A stretch of DNA of 56,315 nucleotides from Porphyromonas sp. HMSC065F10 (GTDB lineage Bacteria; Bacteroidota; Bacteroidia; Bacteroidales; Porphyromonadaceae), in NCBI RefSeq assembly GCF_001808555.1, contig NZ_KV793791.1:2567-58881 (forward strand). The letters are read 5' to 3'. Position numbers and translations under genes: made by a program. The notes under the pieces were generated by a model. The model saw only the letters and a list, made by a program, of their open reading frames with translations, was not told the DNA's origin and searched no databases. Shown piece by piece: positions 8,220-15,737 of the stretch (position 1 is the stretch's first letter; every line of letters starts with the position of its first letter).

Positions 8220-9668
8220 ATGCAGACCATCAAGACTCCCATACTCCTGATGCTTACCTCGCTGCTCTTACTCTGCAGCGGGTGCCGCAAGTTTATGCTC
8301 TTTGACGTCTCCGTCCCGGAGGATCGCAACCCACTGATCAATAAGAAGACCCCGACGACCAAGGCGGACCTCTACTTCCTCGACAAGCACCTCGCCACCG
8401 AGGAGGACCACGGACCCGTGGTGGAGGGGACACTCCCTAATCCCGACCCCGACGGAGCCTTCGCCGACTGGGCCACCTGCCTCGTGATGATCAAGGAGGG
8501 GCATGACCATGGTCAGGGCAAGCTCCACGGCAACTACGTCTACCCCAATGCGCCCTGGAAGCAGGAGCAATTCTGCGTCATCCACAATACCCCCGACGGC
8601 ATCCGCGTGGAGATGGATCGAGAGTCGACAGCCACCTTCCTGGAGTTGGAGGCAGCGAAGGAGAAGGGACAGGCGCTTGACACCGTGGGACCTGAGTACT
8701 TCCGCATCATCGGCGGGACGAAGAAGCTCTGGGGACTCTGCCTCTACTTCTATGACAAGAAGGGGAACCCGATCAACGACAAGATCTACAACGCCTCAGA
8801 GGAGTATCAGCTCTTCTTCTCCGTCAGCGACCGAGACGACAAGGGTCAGCCCTACAATGTGATGGACGTGCGCTTCCGCAATGGTCTCTCACCCGAGGCG
8901 ATGACCATGATCGACCGACCGATGGCGCTGGATGAGCGTGCCTTCATGGAGGAGAAGCCTGTCCCGGCCGCTCTCTTTGCCGGTGCGAAGAGCCTGGAGG
9001 AGCGAAGGGCTCTGACGCGACCCTACATCTTCACCTACACCTATCGTGACACCTGGACACAGGACGATATGGCGGATGGCGTGCGGACGCTCTACAACAT
9101 CCGCCTCCTGCCACCACTGATCCGGAGCCAGTACTACCTCGCCTCGCTGCCCCAGGACCAGGACTATGTAGGGCTGAAGGGGCACCTCGAATTTGACTTC
9201 CAGGATGAGGGCGCCGACTACCGCCAGTGGCCTCTGGCACGAACGAAGCCACATATGGGCGGTGGGATAAAGTATGAGCGGGGCAGCTACCTCCAGCCCC
9301 AGTTTTACCTCGCCATACAGGTGATGAAGTGCGAGAAGGGCAAGAAAAGAGTCATCCCTGCGGATAAGGATGCGGAGCATGCGCGCAATGGCAAGGCCCC
9401 TCACAACGACTTCGTCTGCGCTGACTTCGACGATCTGCGACCCGAGTCGGGCTGGCAGGAGATCATCCGGATCAATATCCCGATGAAGCAGTATGCCACC
9501 GTCTTTGATAGCGACCCTACGGACCCGGATCCCAATGAGCCCTACTACTTCCAGCTGGGACGGGAGATCGGGCTGAAGCCTCAAGAGGCGTATGAGGCGG
9601 TCTCCAACCTCAAGACCCACGGTGTGACCGGTACCGGTGGCAACGGCTACGGGTCATGGTTTCTCTGA
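8220..9668 (+). CDS. Lipoprotein of TonB receptor locus, paralogue 2
   Basis: A 482-residue predicted lipoprotein, lipobox LCSGC with Cys22, 12 bases after the previous stop. It is a distant paralogue of the preceding gene (shared YFYDKKGNPIN-type and FTYTYRDT blocks, and a following GLKGHLEFDF block that parallels GMKGILNFKK). A histidine cluster at about residues 95-103 (GHDHGQGKLHG) is a possible metal-binding patch; this is not conserved in paralogue 1. Two nearby acidic/His stretches (EEDHGP; HNDFVCADFDD) add to that impression. Function unknown; probably exported to the outer membrane and working with the receptor. Confidence 0.75.
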   Translation: MQTIKTPILLMLTSLLLLCSGCRKFMLFDVSVPEDRNPLINKKTPTTKADLYFLDKHLATEEDHGPVVEGTLPNPDPDGAFADWATCLVMIKEGHDHGQGKLHGNYVYPNAPWKQEQFCVIHNTPDGIRVEMDRESTATFLELEAAKEKGQALDTVGPEYFRIIGGTKKLWGLCLYFYDKKGNPINDKIYNASEEYQLFFSVSDRDDKGQPYNVMDVRFRNGLSPEAMTMIDRPMALDERAFMEEKPVPAALFAGAKSLEERRALTRPYIFTYTYRDTWTQDDMADGVRTLYNIRLLPPLIRSQYYLASLPQDQDYVGLKGHLEFDFQDEGADYRQWPLARTKPHMGGGIKYERGSYLQPQFYLAIQVMKCEKGKKRVIPADKDAEHARNGKAPHNDFVCADFDDLRPESGWQEIIRINIPMKQYATVFDSDPTDPDPNEPYYFQLGREIGLKPQEAYEAVSNLKTHGVTGTGGNGYGSWFL

Positions 9669-9686
9669 TTACACAATCCTATTGAC

Positions 9687-11087
9687 ATGAAAACGAAGAT
9701 ACATCCTTCCTGCCTCCTTCCGCTACTGGTGCTACTCCTCAGTAGCTGCCTCGGACTCACTCGACCTGAGGAGGAAGAGAAGCGGGTCAGCGACGACCAC
9801 TTGATGATCAAGGAGGTATTCAGCTCCGGCACCTACACCCCCGATGTAAAGTGGGGCAGCGGCTTTGTAGGACCGGCATCCTACGACTACGACAAGTACA
9901 TCATCATCTACAATCCCACCTCCAAGGTGATCTACCTCGACAGTCTCTGCATAGCCAGGACGGCATTCCAGATGGACCTGGCGATCGACCTCAAGGGGGA
10001 CGAGGAATTTACCGAAACCCACTGTCCGGTGGATAACATCATGATGTTCCCCGGGAGCGGACACGACTATCCCATCAATCCGGGAGAGGAGAAAGTCCTC
10101 ACAGCGGTGGCGGTCAATCACACGCTGAGCCGAGAGGAGATGATGAAGAAGTACACCTTCGTCAGCGAGAGCTTCTTCATCGGTGGTACCTCGACGGAGA
10201 ATAAGAAGGCGTGCGACCTGTCAGGTGCCGACTTCGAGTGGCTCACCCCATCACAGATGCGGAACAATTACTTCTACTACCTCGAGGACACCAATACGGT
10301 GCCCAACTTGATCCCCGTCTTTGCGGGCTTTCAGTACAATAATCCGGAGTGCGAGGGACAATTTGATGTCCCGGAAAACCGGACCCTCCTCCTCGTCAAG
10401 CTGGGAGTCCCCCCGACAGACCTTGATCAAGAGAAGTACTGGTGGGACTACGAGACAGGACACGAAAACTCCTTCCACAGCCTCGAGACACCCCACCACA
10501 AGGCGCACGTCAAGGGCGATGCCCACTGCGTCAAGCTCCCCAATGAGTGGGTCATCGATGCGGTCTCGATCTGCCCCCAGAAAAACTATAAGCGCACCCG
10601 TGTCTCCAAGGAGATCGATGCCGGATACAATAGCGTCCGGGAGGGAAGGGAGAGCGATGCACAGCAGGGGAGCTGGCGAGGTTACTCCCTGCAGCGGAAG
10701 TATAATGGCGAGCGCTTCCAGGACACGAACAACTCGACCACAGACTTCGAGAAGCAGGCAGCGACACTCCTCACCATCCCTCCGAAGAAGCTCTACAACC
10801 CCAATGTCACCCTCGTCGACGGGCATAGCTACCGGATGACTGTCGGGCAGAAGGAATTCTTCATCCGTGCCAAAGTCTCTCCGCGTAATGCCAAGGAGAC
10901 CGCTGTCACATGGACCAGCTCCGACCCATCAATCGCGGAGGTGAAGGGGACCCCGACCAAGCCACGCACCGGCATCAGTGCCGCCTGGATCACCGGCCTC
11001 AAGCCCGGCACCGTCACCATCACCGCCTCCCTCGCCAATGGCGCAGAGGATGTCTGCACGCTGGTCGTAGAGGCTCCCAAGGAATGA
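9687..11087 (+). CDS. DUF4876-like lipoprotein with C-terminal Ig-like (Big_2) domain
   Basis: A 466-residue lipoprotein (LLSSC, Cys21), followed by PEEEE. An acidic run soon after the lipid-bearing Cys is reminiscent of Bacteroidota lipoprotein surface-export signals. The N-terminal two-thirds (IKEVFSSGTYTP, YDYDKYIIIYNPTSKVIYLDSLCIA) resembles DUF4876 proteins, known from Bacteroidota beside TonB receptors. Residues about 375-466 form a bacterial Ig-like fold (ETAVTWTSSDPSIAEVKG, PGTVTITASLANG). Eighteen bases separate it from the previous gene, and a terminator follows immediately, so it closes the first transcript. Probable cell-surface protein; ligand unknown. Confidence 0.78.
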   Translation: MKTKIHPSCLLPLLVLLLSSCLGLTRPEEEEKRVSDDHLMIKEVFSSGTYTPDVKWGSGFVGPASYDYDKYIIIYNPTSKVIYLDSLCIARTAFQMDLAIDLKGDEEFTETHCPVDNIMMFPGSGHDYPINPGEEKVLTAVAVNHTLSREEMMKKYTFVSESFFIGGTSTENKKACDLSGADFEWLTPSQMRNNYFYYLEDTNTVPNLIPVFAGFQYNNPECEGQFDVPENRTLLLVKLGVPPTDLDQEKYWWDYETGHENSFHSLETPHHKAHVKGDAHCVKLPNEWVIDAVSICPQKNYKRTRVSKEIDAGYNSVREGRESDAQQGSWRGYSLQRKYNGERFQDTNNSTTDFEKQAATLLTIPPKKLYNPNVTLVDGHSYRMTVGQKEFFIRAKVSPRNAKETAVTWTSSDPSIAEVKGTPTKPRTGISAAWITGLKPGTVTITASLANGAEDVCTLVVEAPKE

Positions 11088-11089
11088 CA

Positions 11090-11122
11090 TACGGCCGTAA
11101 AGGTATCAGCCGTACTTTTTTT
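11090..11122 (+). terminator. Rho-independent terminator
   Basis: TACGGC (11090-11095) pairs with GCCGTA (11109-11114), followed by C and seven T. It starts three bases after the stop of the DUF4876-like gene. Confidence 0.75.
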
Positions 11123-11154
11123 GCTAACCAAAACAATCAAGAATAATGTACACC

Positions 11155-12204
11155 ATGAAGAAAATCAAACTCCAAGCCCTCCTCTCAGTCACCCTGCTCC
11201 TCCTGACCTTACCCGGCTGTAAAAAGCCCGGCGAGGGGTCCGAGCCGACGCCGGAGAGCGCCACCGTGACCATCAGTCCCAGCACCGCCAAGCTCAAGGT
11301 GGGCGAGACACTCAAGCTCACCGCCACCATCACCCCGAAGGACGCCAAGGGGATCAAGCTCACCTGGAGTTCATCCGACCCCGAGGTGGCTCAGGTCGAC
11401 AGGAGTAGCGGTGAGGCGAAGGGGGTCAAGGCAGGCAAGGCGATCATTACCGCCCGTCTCTCCAGCGGCAAGTCCGCCTCCTGCACCCTCGAGGTGATCG
11501 ATGAGGGCGGGAAGACACCGGAACCCACGCCCACGCCCACACCGGAGCCCACACCCACACCCACACCCACGCCCGGGGAGTACACCTACACCATCACAAC
11601 GGACCAGACTGAGTACACCGTCGAGGTGGGGAAGAAGATCACCATCAAGCCTACCCTCACTCCGACTCCGAAGGAGGGGGAGACAGTCTCTTTCACCTTC
11701 AATGGGGGCAAGAAGTACATCGAGGGGAAGGGTGAGATCATGATTGCGCTCGTCAACATCGACGGCTCCGTCGAGGGTGTAAACGAAGGGGAATGCACCG
11801 TCACCATCTCAGCCAAGGGCGCCAAGCCGGTCGAGTGCAAGGTGATCGTGAAGAAAGCCACGCAGGAGACCGTAACGCTCCCCGAGGGTGCCCGCGTCGC
11901 CATCATGCGTGAGGTGGACGGCGTGGACGAGGAGGTGAAGTCGAAGATCACCTTCAACACCTACACCTCTTCCTTCACCCTCACACCGGTAGTGCTGGAT
12001 AAGGACGGACAGGTACTCGAGAGCGACACAGCATACGAATTTGACTGGAGCTCCTCCAACACCGAATTAGTGGAGTACAATGCTCTTATGGGGAACTTTA
12101 ATCTCCCGAGCGGTAAGACCGGTACCTGCAAGCTGACCGCCACTCTCAGGGGATCGGACGCCTCGGCCTCGGTAGAGGTGGAGATCGTAGCCCCGAAGAA
12201 GTAA
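11155..12204 (+). CDS. Lipoprotein with Ig-like domain and Pro-Thr linker
   Basis: A 349-residue lipoprotein from ATG 11155 (MKKIKLQALLS..., lipobox LPGC, Cys22); the frame also allows ATG 11146. Residues about 35-113 are a Big_2-type Ig domain (TVTISPSTAKLKVGETLKL, LTWSSSDPEVAQVD, KAIITARLSSGKSASC), the same fold as the end of the preceding protein. A Pro-Thr-Glu linker follows (about 119-141, repeats of PTPTP), then a second Ig-like region (TYTITTDQTEYTVEVGKKI) and a C-terminal third with ASVEVEI. It follows a terminator, so it may be read from read-through or its own promoter. Likely a surface or periplasmic adhesion or structural lipoprotein. Confidence 0.78.
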   Translation: MKKIKLQALLSVTLLLLTLPGCKKPGEGSEPTPESATVTISPSTAKLKVGETLKLTATITPKDAKGIKLTWSSSDPEVAQVDRSSGEAKGVKAGKAIITARLSSGKSASCTLEVIDEGGKTPEPTPTPTPEPTPTPTPTPGEYTYTITTDQTEYTVEVGKKITIKPTLTPTPKEGETVSFTFNGGKKYIEGKGEIMIALVNIDGSVEGVNEGECTVTISAKGAKPVECKVIVKKATQETVTLPEGARVAIMREVDGVDEEVKSKITFNTYTSSFTLTPVVLDKDGQVLESDTAYEFDWSSSNTELVEYNALMGNFNLPSGKTGTCKLTATLRGSDASASVEVEIVAPKK

Positions 12205-12211
12205 TCTCCTT

Positions 12212-12386
12212 GAGACCTTTGCATAACACCCCATCTGCAGCGTCACTTTCGAGATTCGGGCTTGGTCATGTGCGTAAGCACACTCCCTTCGCCCTCACTC
12301 TCAGTCCCTTGCATCTGGGGCGTTCTGCAAAGTCCCTGCCGAAAAAGCGGTACTTTTTCGGCTAAAGACCATTTTGCAAAGGTCTT
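12212..12386 (-). mobile_element. MITE subfamily A, copy 1
   Basis: 175 bp, about 16 differences from copies at 48341 and 54093, in inverted orientation. Ends GAGACCTTTGCA / TGCAAAGGTCTT are terminal inverted repeats. It is flanked by the perfect 5-bp direct repeat TCCTT (12207-12211 and 12387-12391), the footprint of transposition. It holds a GCCGAAAAAG/CTTTTTCGGC hairpin and no gene. It lies 7 bases past the lipoprotein stop. Confidence 0.88.
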
Positions 12387-12401
12387 TCCTTACATAAAGC
12401 A

Positions 12402-12437
12402 GAAGACCGCACCACAGGATCCTGTGGTGCGGTCTTC
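12402..12437. terminator. Perfect 36-bp palindrome, likely bidirectional terminator
   Basis: Two 18-bp arms (12402-12419 and 12420-12437) match without mismatch around GGATCC. It lies between the convergent lipoprotein gene and rfbC, 7 bases past the rfbC stop. There is no proper T-run on either side, so termination is inferred from position and stem strength. Confidence 0.6.
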
Positions 12438-12444
12438 CTATTTC

Positions 12445-13023
12445 TCAGAGGGGGAAAAGGGGGATCCGGGTGCCGAGATCCTGACTGGAGAGGCGAGGAT
12501 TGTGGAGGTCCTTCTCCGAGAGGATCATCTCCTCCGGGCGGATGGGCCATGGTATGGCGAGCGTCGGGTCGTCCCACGACACCGCTCCCTCGCTCTCGGG
12601 GTGGTAGTAGTTATCCACCTTGTACTGGAAGACCGCCACGTCGCTCAGCACACAGAAGCCGTGCGCAAAGCCTCGCGGGATGAAGAATTGCCGGTGGTTG
12701 TCCTCCGTCAGTTCGACAGCGATATGCTTCCCATAGGTCGGGGAGTCGGGGCGAAGGTCCACCGCCACGTCCCACACACGCCCCACGATGACGCGCACCA
12801 GCTTCGCCTGAGCGTGGGGGTCGCGCTGGTAGTGGAGCCCCCGCACCACCCCGTAGGAGGACCTCGACTCATTGTCCTGCACAAAGGTCGTCCCGCAGAT
12901 CGCCTCGTACCTCTCGCGGGAGTAGCTCTCCATGAAGTACCCGCGCTCATCGGTGTAGACTCGCGGCTCGAGGATCAGCACGCCCTCGATCTCCGTCTCT
13001 GTCACCCGTACCTTCTCATCCAT
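12445..13023 (-). CDS. rfbC: dTDP-4-dehydrorhamnose 3,5-epimerase RfbC
   Basis: A 192-residue cupin enzyme that epimerises dTDP-4-keto-6-deoxyglucose at C3 and C5 on the way to dTDP-rhamnose for surface polysaccharide. Visible family hallmarks: EPRVYTDERGYFMESY near the N-terminus, QDNESRSSYGVVRGLHYQ with the catalytic His, KLVRVIVGRVWDVAVDLR, FIPRGFAHGFCVLSD and the Tyr-bearing YKVDNYYHPESEGAVSWDDP. Length is normal. It follows rfbB by 77 bases that contain a strong hairpin, and is the last gene of the rfbA-rfbB-rfbC run. No rfbD reductase follows, so rhamnose synthesis must be completed by a gene elsewhere. Confidence 0.96.
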   Translation of the reverse strand: MDEKVRVTETEIEGVLILEPRVYTDERGYFMESYSRERYEAICGTTFVQDNESRSSYGVVRGLHYQRDPHAQAKLVRVIVGRVWDVAVDLRPDSPTYGKHIAVELTEDNHRQFFIPRGFAHGFCVLSDVAVFQYKVDNYYHPESEGAVSWDDPTLAIPWPIRPEEMILSEKDLHNPRLSSQDLGTRIPLFPL

Positions 13024-13046
13024 AAGTCAGTCCTTTTCTGGTCATT

Positions 13047-13089
13047 TTTTGCAGGGTAAGTGGTATCAGATACCATTTTCCCTGCAAAA
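13047..13089. other. Hairpin between rfbB and rfbC
   Basis: TTTTGCAGGG (13047-13056) pairs with CCCTGCAAAA (13080-13089), with an inner stem TGGTAT-cag-ATACCA. It sits in the rfbB-rfbC gap, inside the presumed transcript, and could act as a partial terminator or mRNA-stabilising stem that sets the rfbC level. Confidence 0.65.
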
Positions 13090-13100
13090 TCTGACGGATC

Positions 13101-14174
13101 TCAGCGGTGTGAGTACATATCCTGGTAGTAGGAGCGATAGGCTCCGGAGGTGACGTGGGCGAGCCACTGCTCATGGGTCAGGTACCAGTCGACCGTCTTC
13201 CGAAGCCCCTCCTCAAAGGTATGCTCCGGTCGCCAGCCCAGCTCCTGCTCGATCTTGGAGGCATCGATGGCGTAGCGCACGTCATGCCCCGGGCGGTCGC
13301 CCACGTGGCGGATCAGCCGCTCGGAGCTTCCCTCAGGGCGTCCCAGTGCCTCGTCCACGAGACGGATCAGAGTGTGGATCACGGCGATATTCTCCCGCTC
13401 GCAGTGACCACCTATATTGTATGTCTCGCCTATCCTGCCCTTATGGTAGATCAGGTCGATCGCCGCAGCGTGGTCATCGACATAGAGCCAGTCGCGCACC
13501 TGACGGCCGTCGCCGTAGACCGGTAGCTCACGCTCCTCACGGATATTGTTGATGAAGAGAGGGATAAGCTTCTCGGGGTGCTGGTAGGGGCCGTAGTTAT
13601 TGGAGCAATTGGAGATCAGCGTGGGCAGCCCGTAGGTGTCGTGGAAAGCGCGCACAAAGTGGTCACACGACGCCTTGGAGGCGGCGTAAGGTGAGTGAGG
13701 GTCGTACCGGGTGGCCTCGGAGAAAGGGGGATCCTCCGGCCCGAGCGACCCATACACCTCGTCCGTGCTGATCTGGTAGAAGCGCTTGCCGTCAAAGCCG
13801 CCCTCCTGCCGCCACACCTTGCAGGCTGCCTGCAGGAGTGAGACACAGCCGCGGACATTGCTCCGGACGAAAGCGAAGGGATCCTTGATGCTCCGGTCGA
13901 CATGGCTCTCGGCGGCAAAGTTGATGATCCCATCGATCCGGTACTCCTGCATTATCCGGAGGACGAAGTCGTAGTCAGCGATGTCGCCCTGGATGAAGTG
14001 GTAATTGGTGTGCGCCTCTACCGAAGCAAGGTTCTCGAGATTGCCGGCATAGGTGAGCGCGTCAAAGTTGTAGAAATGGCTCTCCGGGTAGCGCTCCACC
14101 ATACGGCGAAGCAGCGCACTGCCGATGAAGCCAGCCCCGCCGGTGACGAGGATATGAGCATTAGGGGTATTCAC
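13101..14174 (-). CDS. rfbB: dTDP-glucose 4,6-dehydratase RfbB
   Basis: A 357-residue extended SDR enzyme converting dTDP-glucose to dTDP-4-keto-6-deoxyglucose. NAD-binding loop TGGAGFIGS (11-19), [34 protein letters not shown] with the catalytic Asp/Glu, [10 protein letters not shown] (Tyr-x-x-x-Lys), [17 protein letters not shown] and [12 protein letters not shown] are all in the canonical order. The start is GTG at 14174, overlapping the rfbA TGA by four bases (GTGA), which implies translational coupling. Second gene in the dTDP-sugar operon. Confidence 0.97.
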   Translation of the reverse strand: MNTPNAHILVTGGAGFIGSALLRRMVERYPESHFYNFDALTYAGNLENLASVEAHTNYHFIQGDIADYDFVLRIMQEYRIDGIINFAAESHVDRSIKDPFAFVRSNVRGCVSLLQAACKVWRQEGGFDGKRFYQISTDEVYGSLGPEDPPFSEATRYDPHSPYAASKASCDHFVRAFHDTYGLPTLISNCSNNYGPYQHPEKLIPLFINNIREERELPVYGDGRQVRDWLYVDDHAAAIDLIYHKGRIGETYNIGGHCERENIAVIHTLIRLVDEALGRPEGSSERLIRHVGDRPGHDVRYAIDASKIEQELGWRPEHTFEEGLRKTVDWYLTHEQWLAHVTSGAYRSYYQDMYSHR

Positions 14175-15052
14175 GATTCTTCTTCTAATAGAGAGATTAA
14201 GTACTGACCATATTCGTTCTGTCGCATCGGCTCAGCGATCCGGCGCAGCTCCTCCCCCGTGATGTATCCACGGCTGTAGGCGATCTCCTCGAGGCACGCC
14301 ACCTTCAGCCCCTGACGCTTCTCGATCGCCTCGATGTAAGCGCCCGCCTCACTCAGCGACCTGTGGGTGCCGGTGTCGAGCCAGGCAAAGCCCCTCGGGA
14401 AGCGCTCCACACGGAGACGCCCCTCAGCGAGGTAGTGCTGGTTGACGCTCGTGATCTCCAGCTCCCCGCGAGCCGAGGGCTTCACCCCCTCCGCCACCCG
14501 GATGACGTCATTGGGATAAAAGTAGAGCCCCACCACGGCAAAGTGAGACCGCGGCACCTTGGGCTTCTCCTCGATGGAGAGCACACGCCCCTCGCTGTCG
14601 AAGTCCACCACCCCGTACCGCTCCGGGTCGCTCACCCGGTAGCCGAAGACCACCGCCTGACGCTCCCTCTCGACCGTCCGGACAGCCGACTCCAGCAGAC
14701 CGGTAAAGGTGGCACCGTGGAAGATATTATCTCCCAGCACGAGGCAGACATCCTCCTCTCCGATGAAGTCGCGCCCTATGAGGAAAGCCTGAGCCAGCCC
14801 CTCCGGTGCCGGCTGCACGGCGTAGGAGAAGCGCACGCCGAGCGACCGCCCGTCCCCGAGAAGTCGCTCGTAGGAGGCGCGATCCTCCGGTGTGGTGATG
14901 ATAAGGATCTCCCGGATCCCCGCCAGCATGAGGGTGGAGATCGGGTAATAGATCATCGGCTTATCGTAGACCGGTAGCAGCTGCTTGGAGACCCCTCTCG
15001 TGATCGGGTAGAGACGGGTGCCGCTCCCGCCGGCAAGTACTATTCCTTTCAT
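14171..15052 (-). CDS. rfbA: Glucose-1-phosphate thymidylyltransferase RfbA
   Basis: A 293-residue nucleotidyltransferase making dTDP-glucose from glucose-1-phosphate and dTTP, the first step of the pathway. It begins [20 protein letters not shown] with the signature nucleotide-binding loop, then [41 protein letters not shown] and the sugar-binding [16 protein letters not shown]. Length is typical (about 290). The ATG lies about 20 bases downstream of a good -7 box, so this heads the rfbABC transcript. The C-terminus reads [16 protein letters not shown]; its stop overlaps the rfbB GTG. Confidence 0.97.
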   Translation of the reverse strand: MKGIVLAGGSGTRLYPITRGVSKQLLPVYDKPMIYYPISTLMLAGIREILIITTPEDRASYERLLGDGRSLGVRFSYAVQPAPEGLAQAFLIGRDFIGEEDVCLVLGDNIFHGATFTGLLESAVRTVERERQAVVFGYRVSDPERYGVVDFDSEGRVLSIEEKPKVPRSHFAVVGLYFYPNDVIRVAEGVKPSARGELEITSVNQHYLAEGRLRVERFPRGFAWLDTGTHRSLSEAGAYIEAIEKRQGLKVACLEEIAYSRGYITGEELRRIAEPMRQNEYGQYLISLLEEES

Positions 15053-15071
15053 CGTCTATAGTGGTATGTAG

Positions 15072-15079
15072 CAAAGATA
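15072..15079 (-). promoter_or_regulatory. -7 box for rfbABC
   Basis: TATCTTTG on the minus strand, 20 bases before the rfbA ATG, with a TTG 17 bases further upstream (15097-15099), close to Bacteroidota -33/-7 spacing. Confidence 0.65.
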
Positions 15080-15207
15080 GCACTTTACCCCCACACCAAG
15101 TCGAGCTGAGACAGACCGAGCATCAAGAAAAAAATGCTCGGACAAATGCCGACACTAACCTATGGGACACAACGATACCTTGTCTCCTCATCCGCTACGG
15201 AAGTCTC

Positions 15208-15717
15208 TTAGTAGAGACTGCTGAGGTAGTCGTACTCCCTACGATAGCGCTCCAGTCTGTCGAGGTCTTGCCGAGTGGGACTTGAGAGACGGGAGAGATC
15301 CATATTGTGGGTCAGGTCGTGTAGCTTGACCCGGGTGGCGAGTGGACAGGTGCCCACAGCCGTGATGTAGCTCTCACGGTCCGGTGAGGCGTGATGATCA
15401 AGCAGACGGAGAGCATCCGCAAGCCGAGCCACGCACTCCTCAGGCAGAGGGGTGCCAACCTCCTCAGCGAGCATGTGTAGCACCTCGTCCACCGTGTGAG
15501 GCGTATCCTCTGCGGCATCATGGAGATAGCCCACCACTCTCTCCTCCCAAGTACTGCCCATAGAGGCAACAGTCGTGAGGTGACCGGAAAAGTAATCAAC
15601 GCCTGCCTTATCGACTTGCCCGTCATGAAGTCGCCGAGCCAGACGAGCCGCTGCATGGACGATGCGCTCCTGCGCGCTCTCTTTCAGAGGATAGCAGAGA
15701 GATGAAGAGTCAGTCAT
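15208..15717 (-). CDS. HD-domain phosphohydrolase (RelA/SpoT-hydrolase-like)
   Basis: A 169-residue stand-alone HD protein. ARRLHDGQVDKAG...YFSGHLTTVA (27-51) aligns with the start of the SpoT/MESH1 hydrolase domain, GYLHDAAEDT (63-72) carries the HD pair and the ED, and VKLHDLTHNMD matches the last metal-binding Asp and HNM of that fold, so the metal ligands H, HD and D look intact. It has no synthetase, TGS or ACT domain, so it could be a small hydrolase of (p)ppGpp or of another nucleotide; which one is inference. It starts 20 bases after the comEC stop, at the end of the ppk1-ppx-comEC run. Confidence 0.78.
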   Translation of the reverse strand: MTDSSSLCYPLKESAQERIVHAAARLARRLHDGQVDKAGVDYFSGHLTTVASMGSTWEERVVGYLHDAAEDTPHTVDEVLHMLAEEVGTPLPEECVARLADALRLLDHHASPDRESYITAVGTCPLATRVKLHDLTHNMDLSRLSSPTRQDLDRLERYRREYDYLSSLY

Positions 15718-15737
15718 ACGAGAAAATCAGTTTTTTC

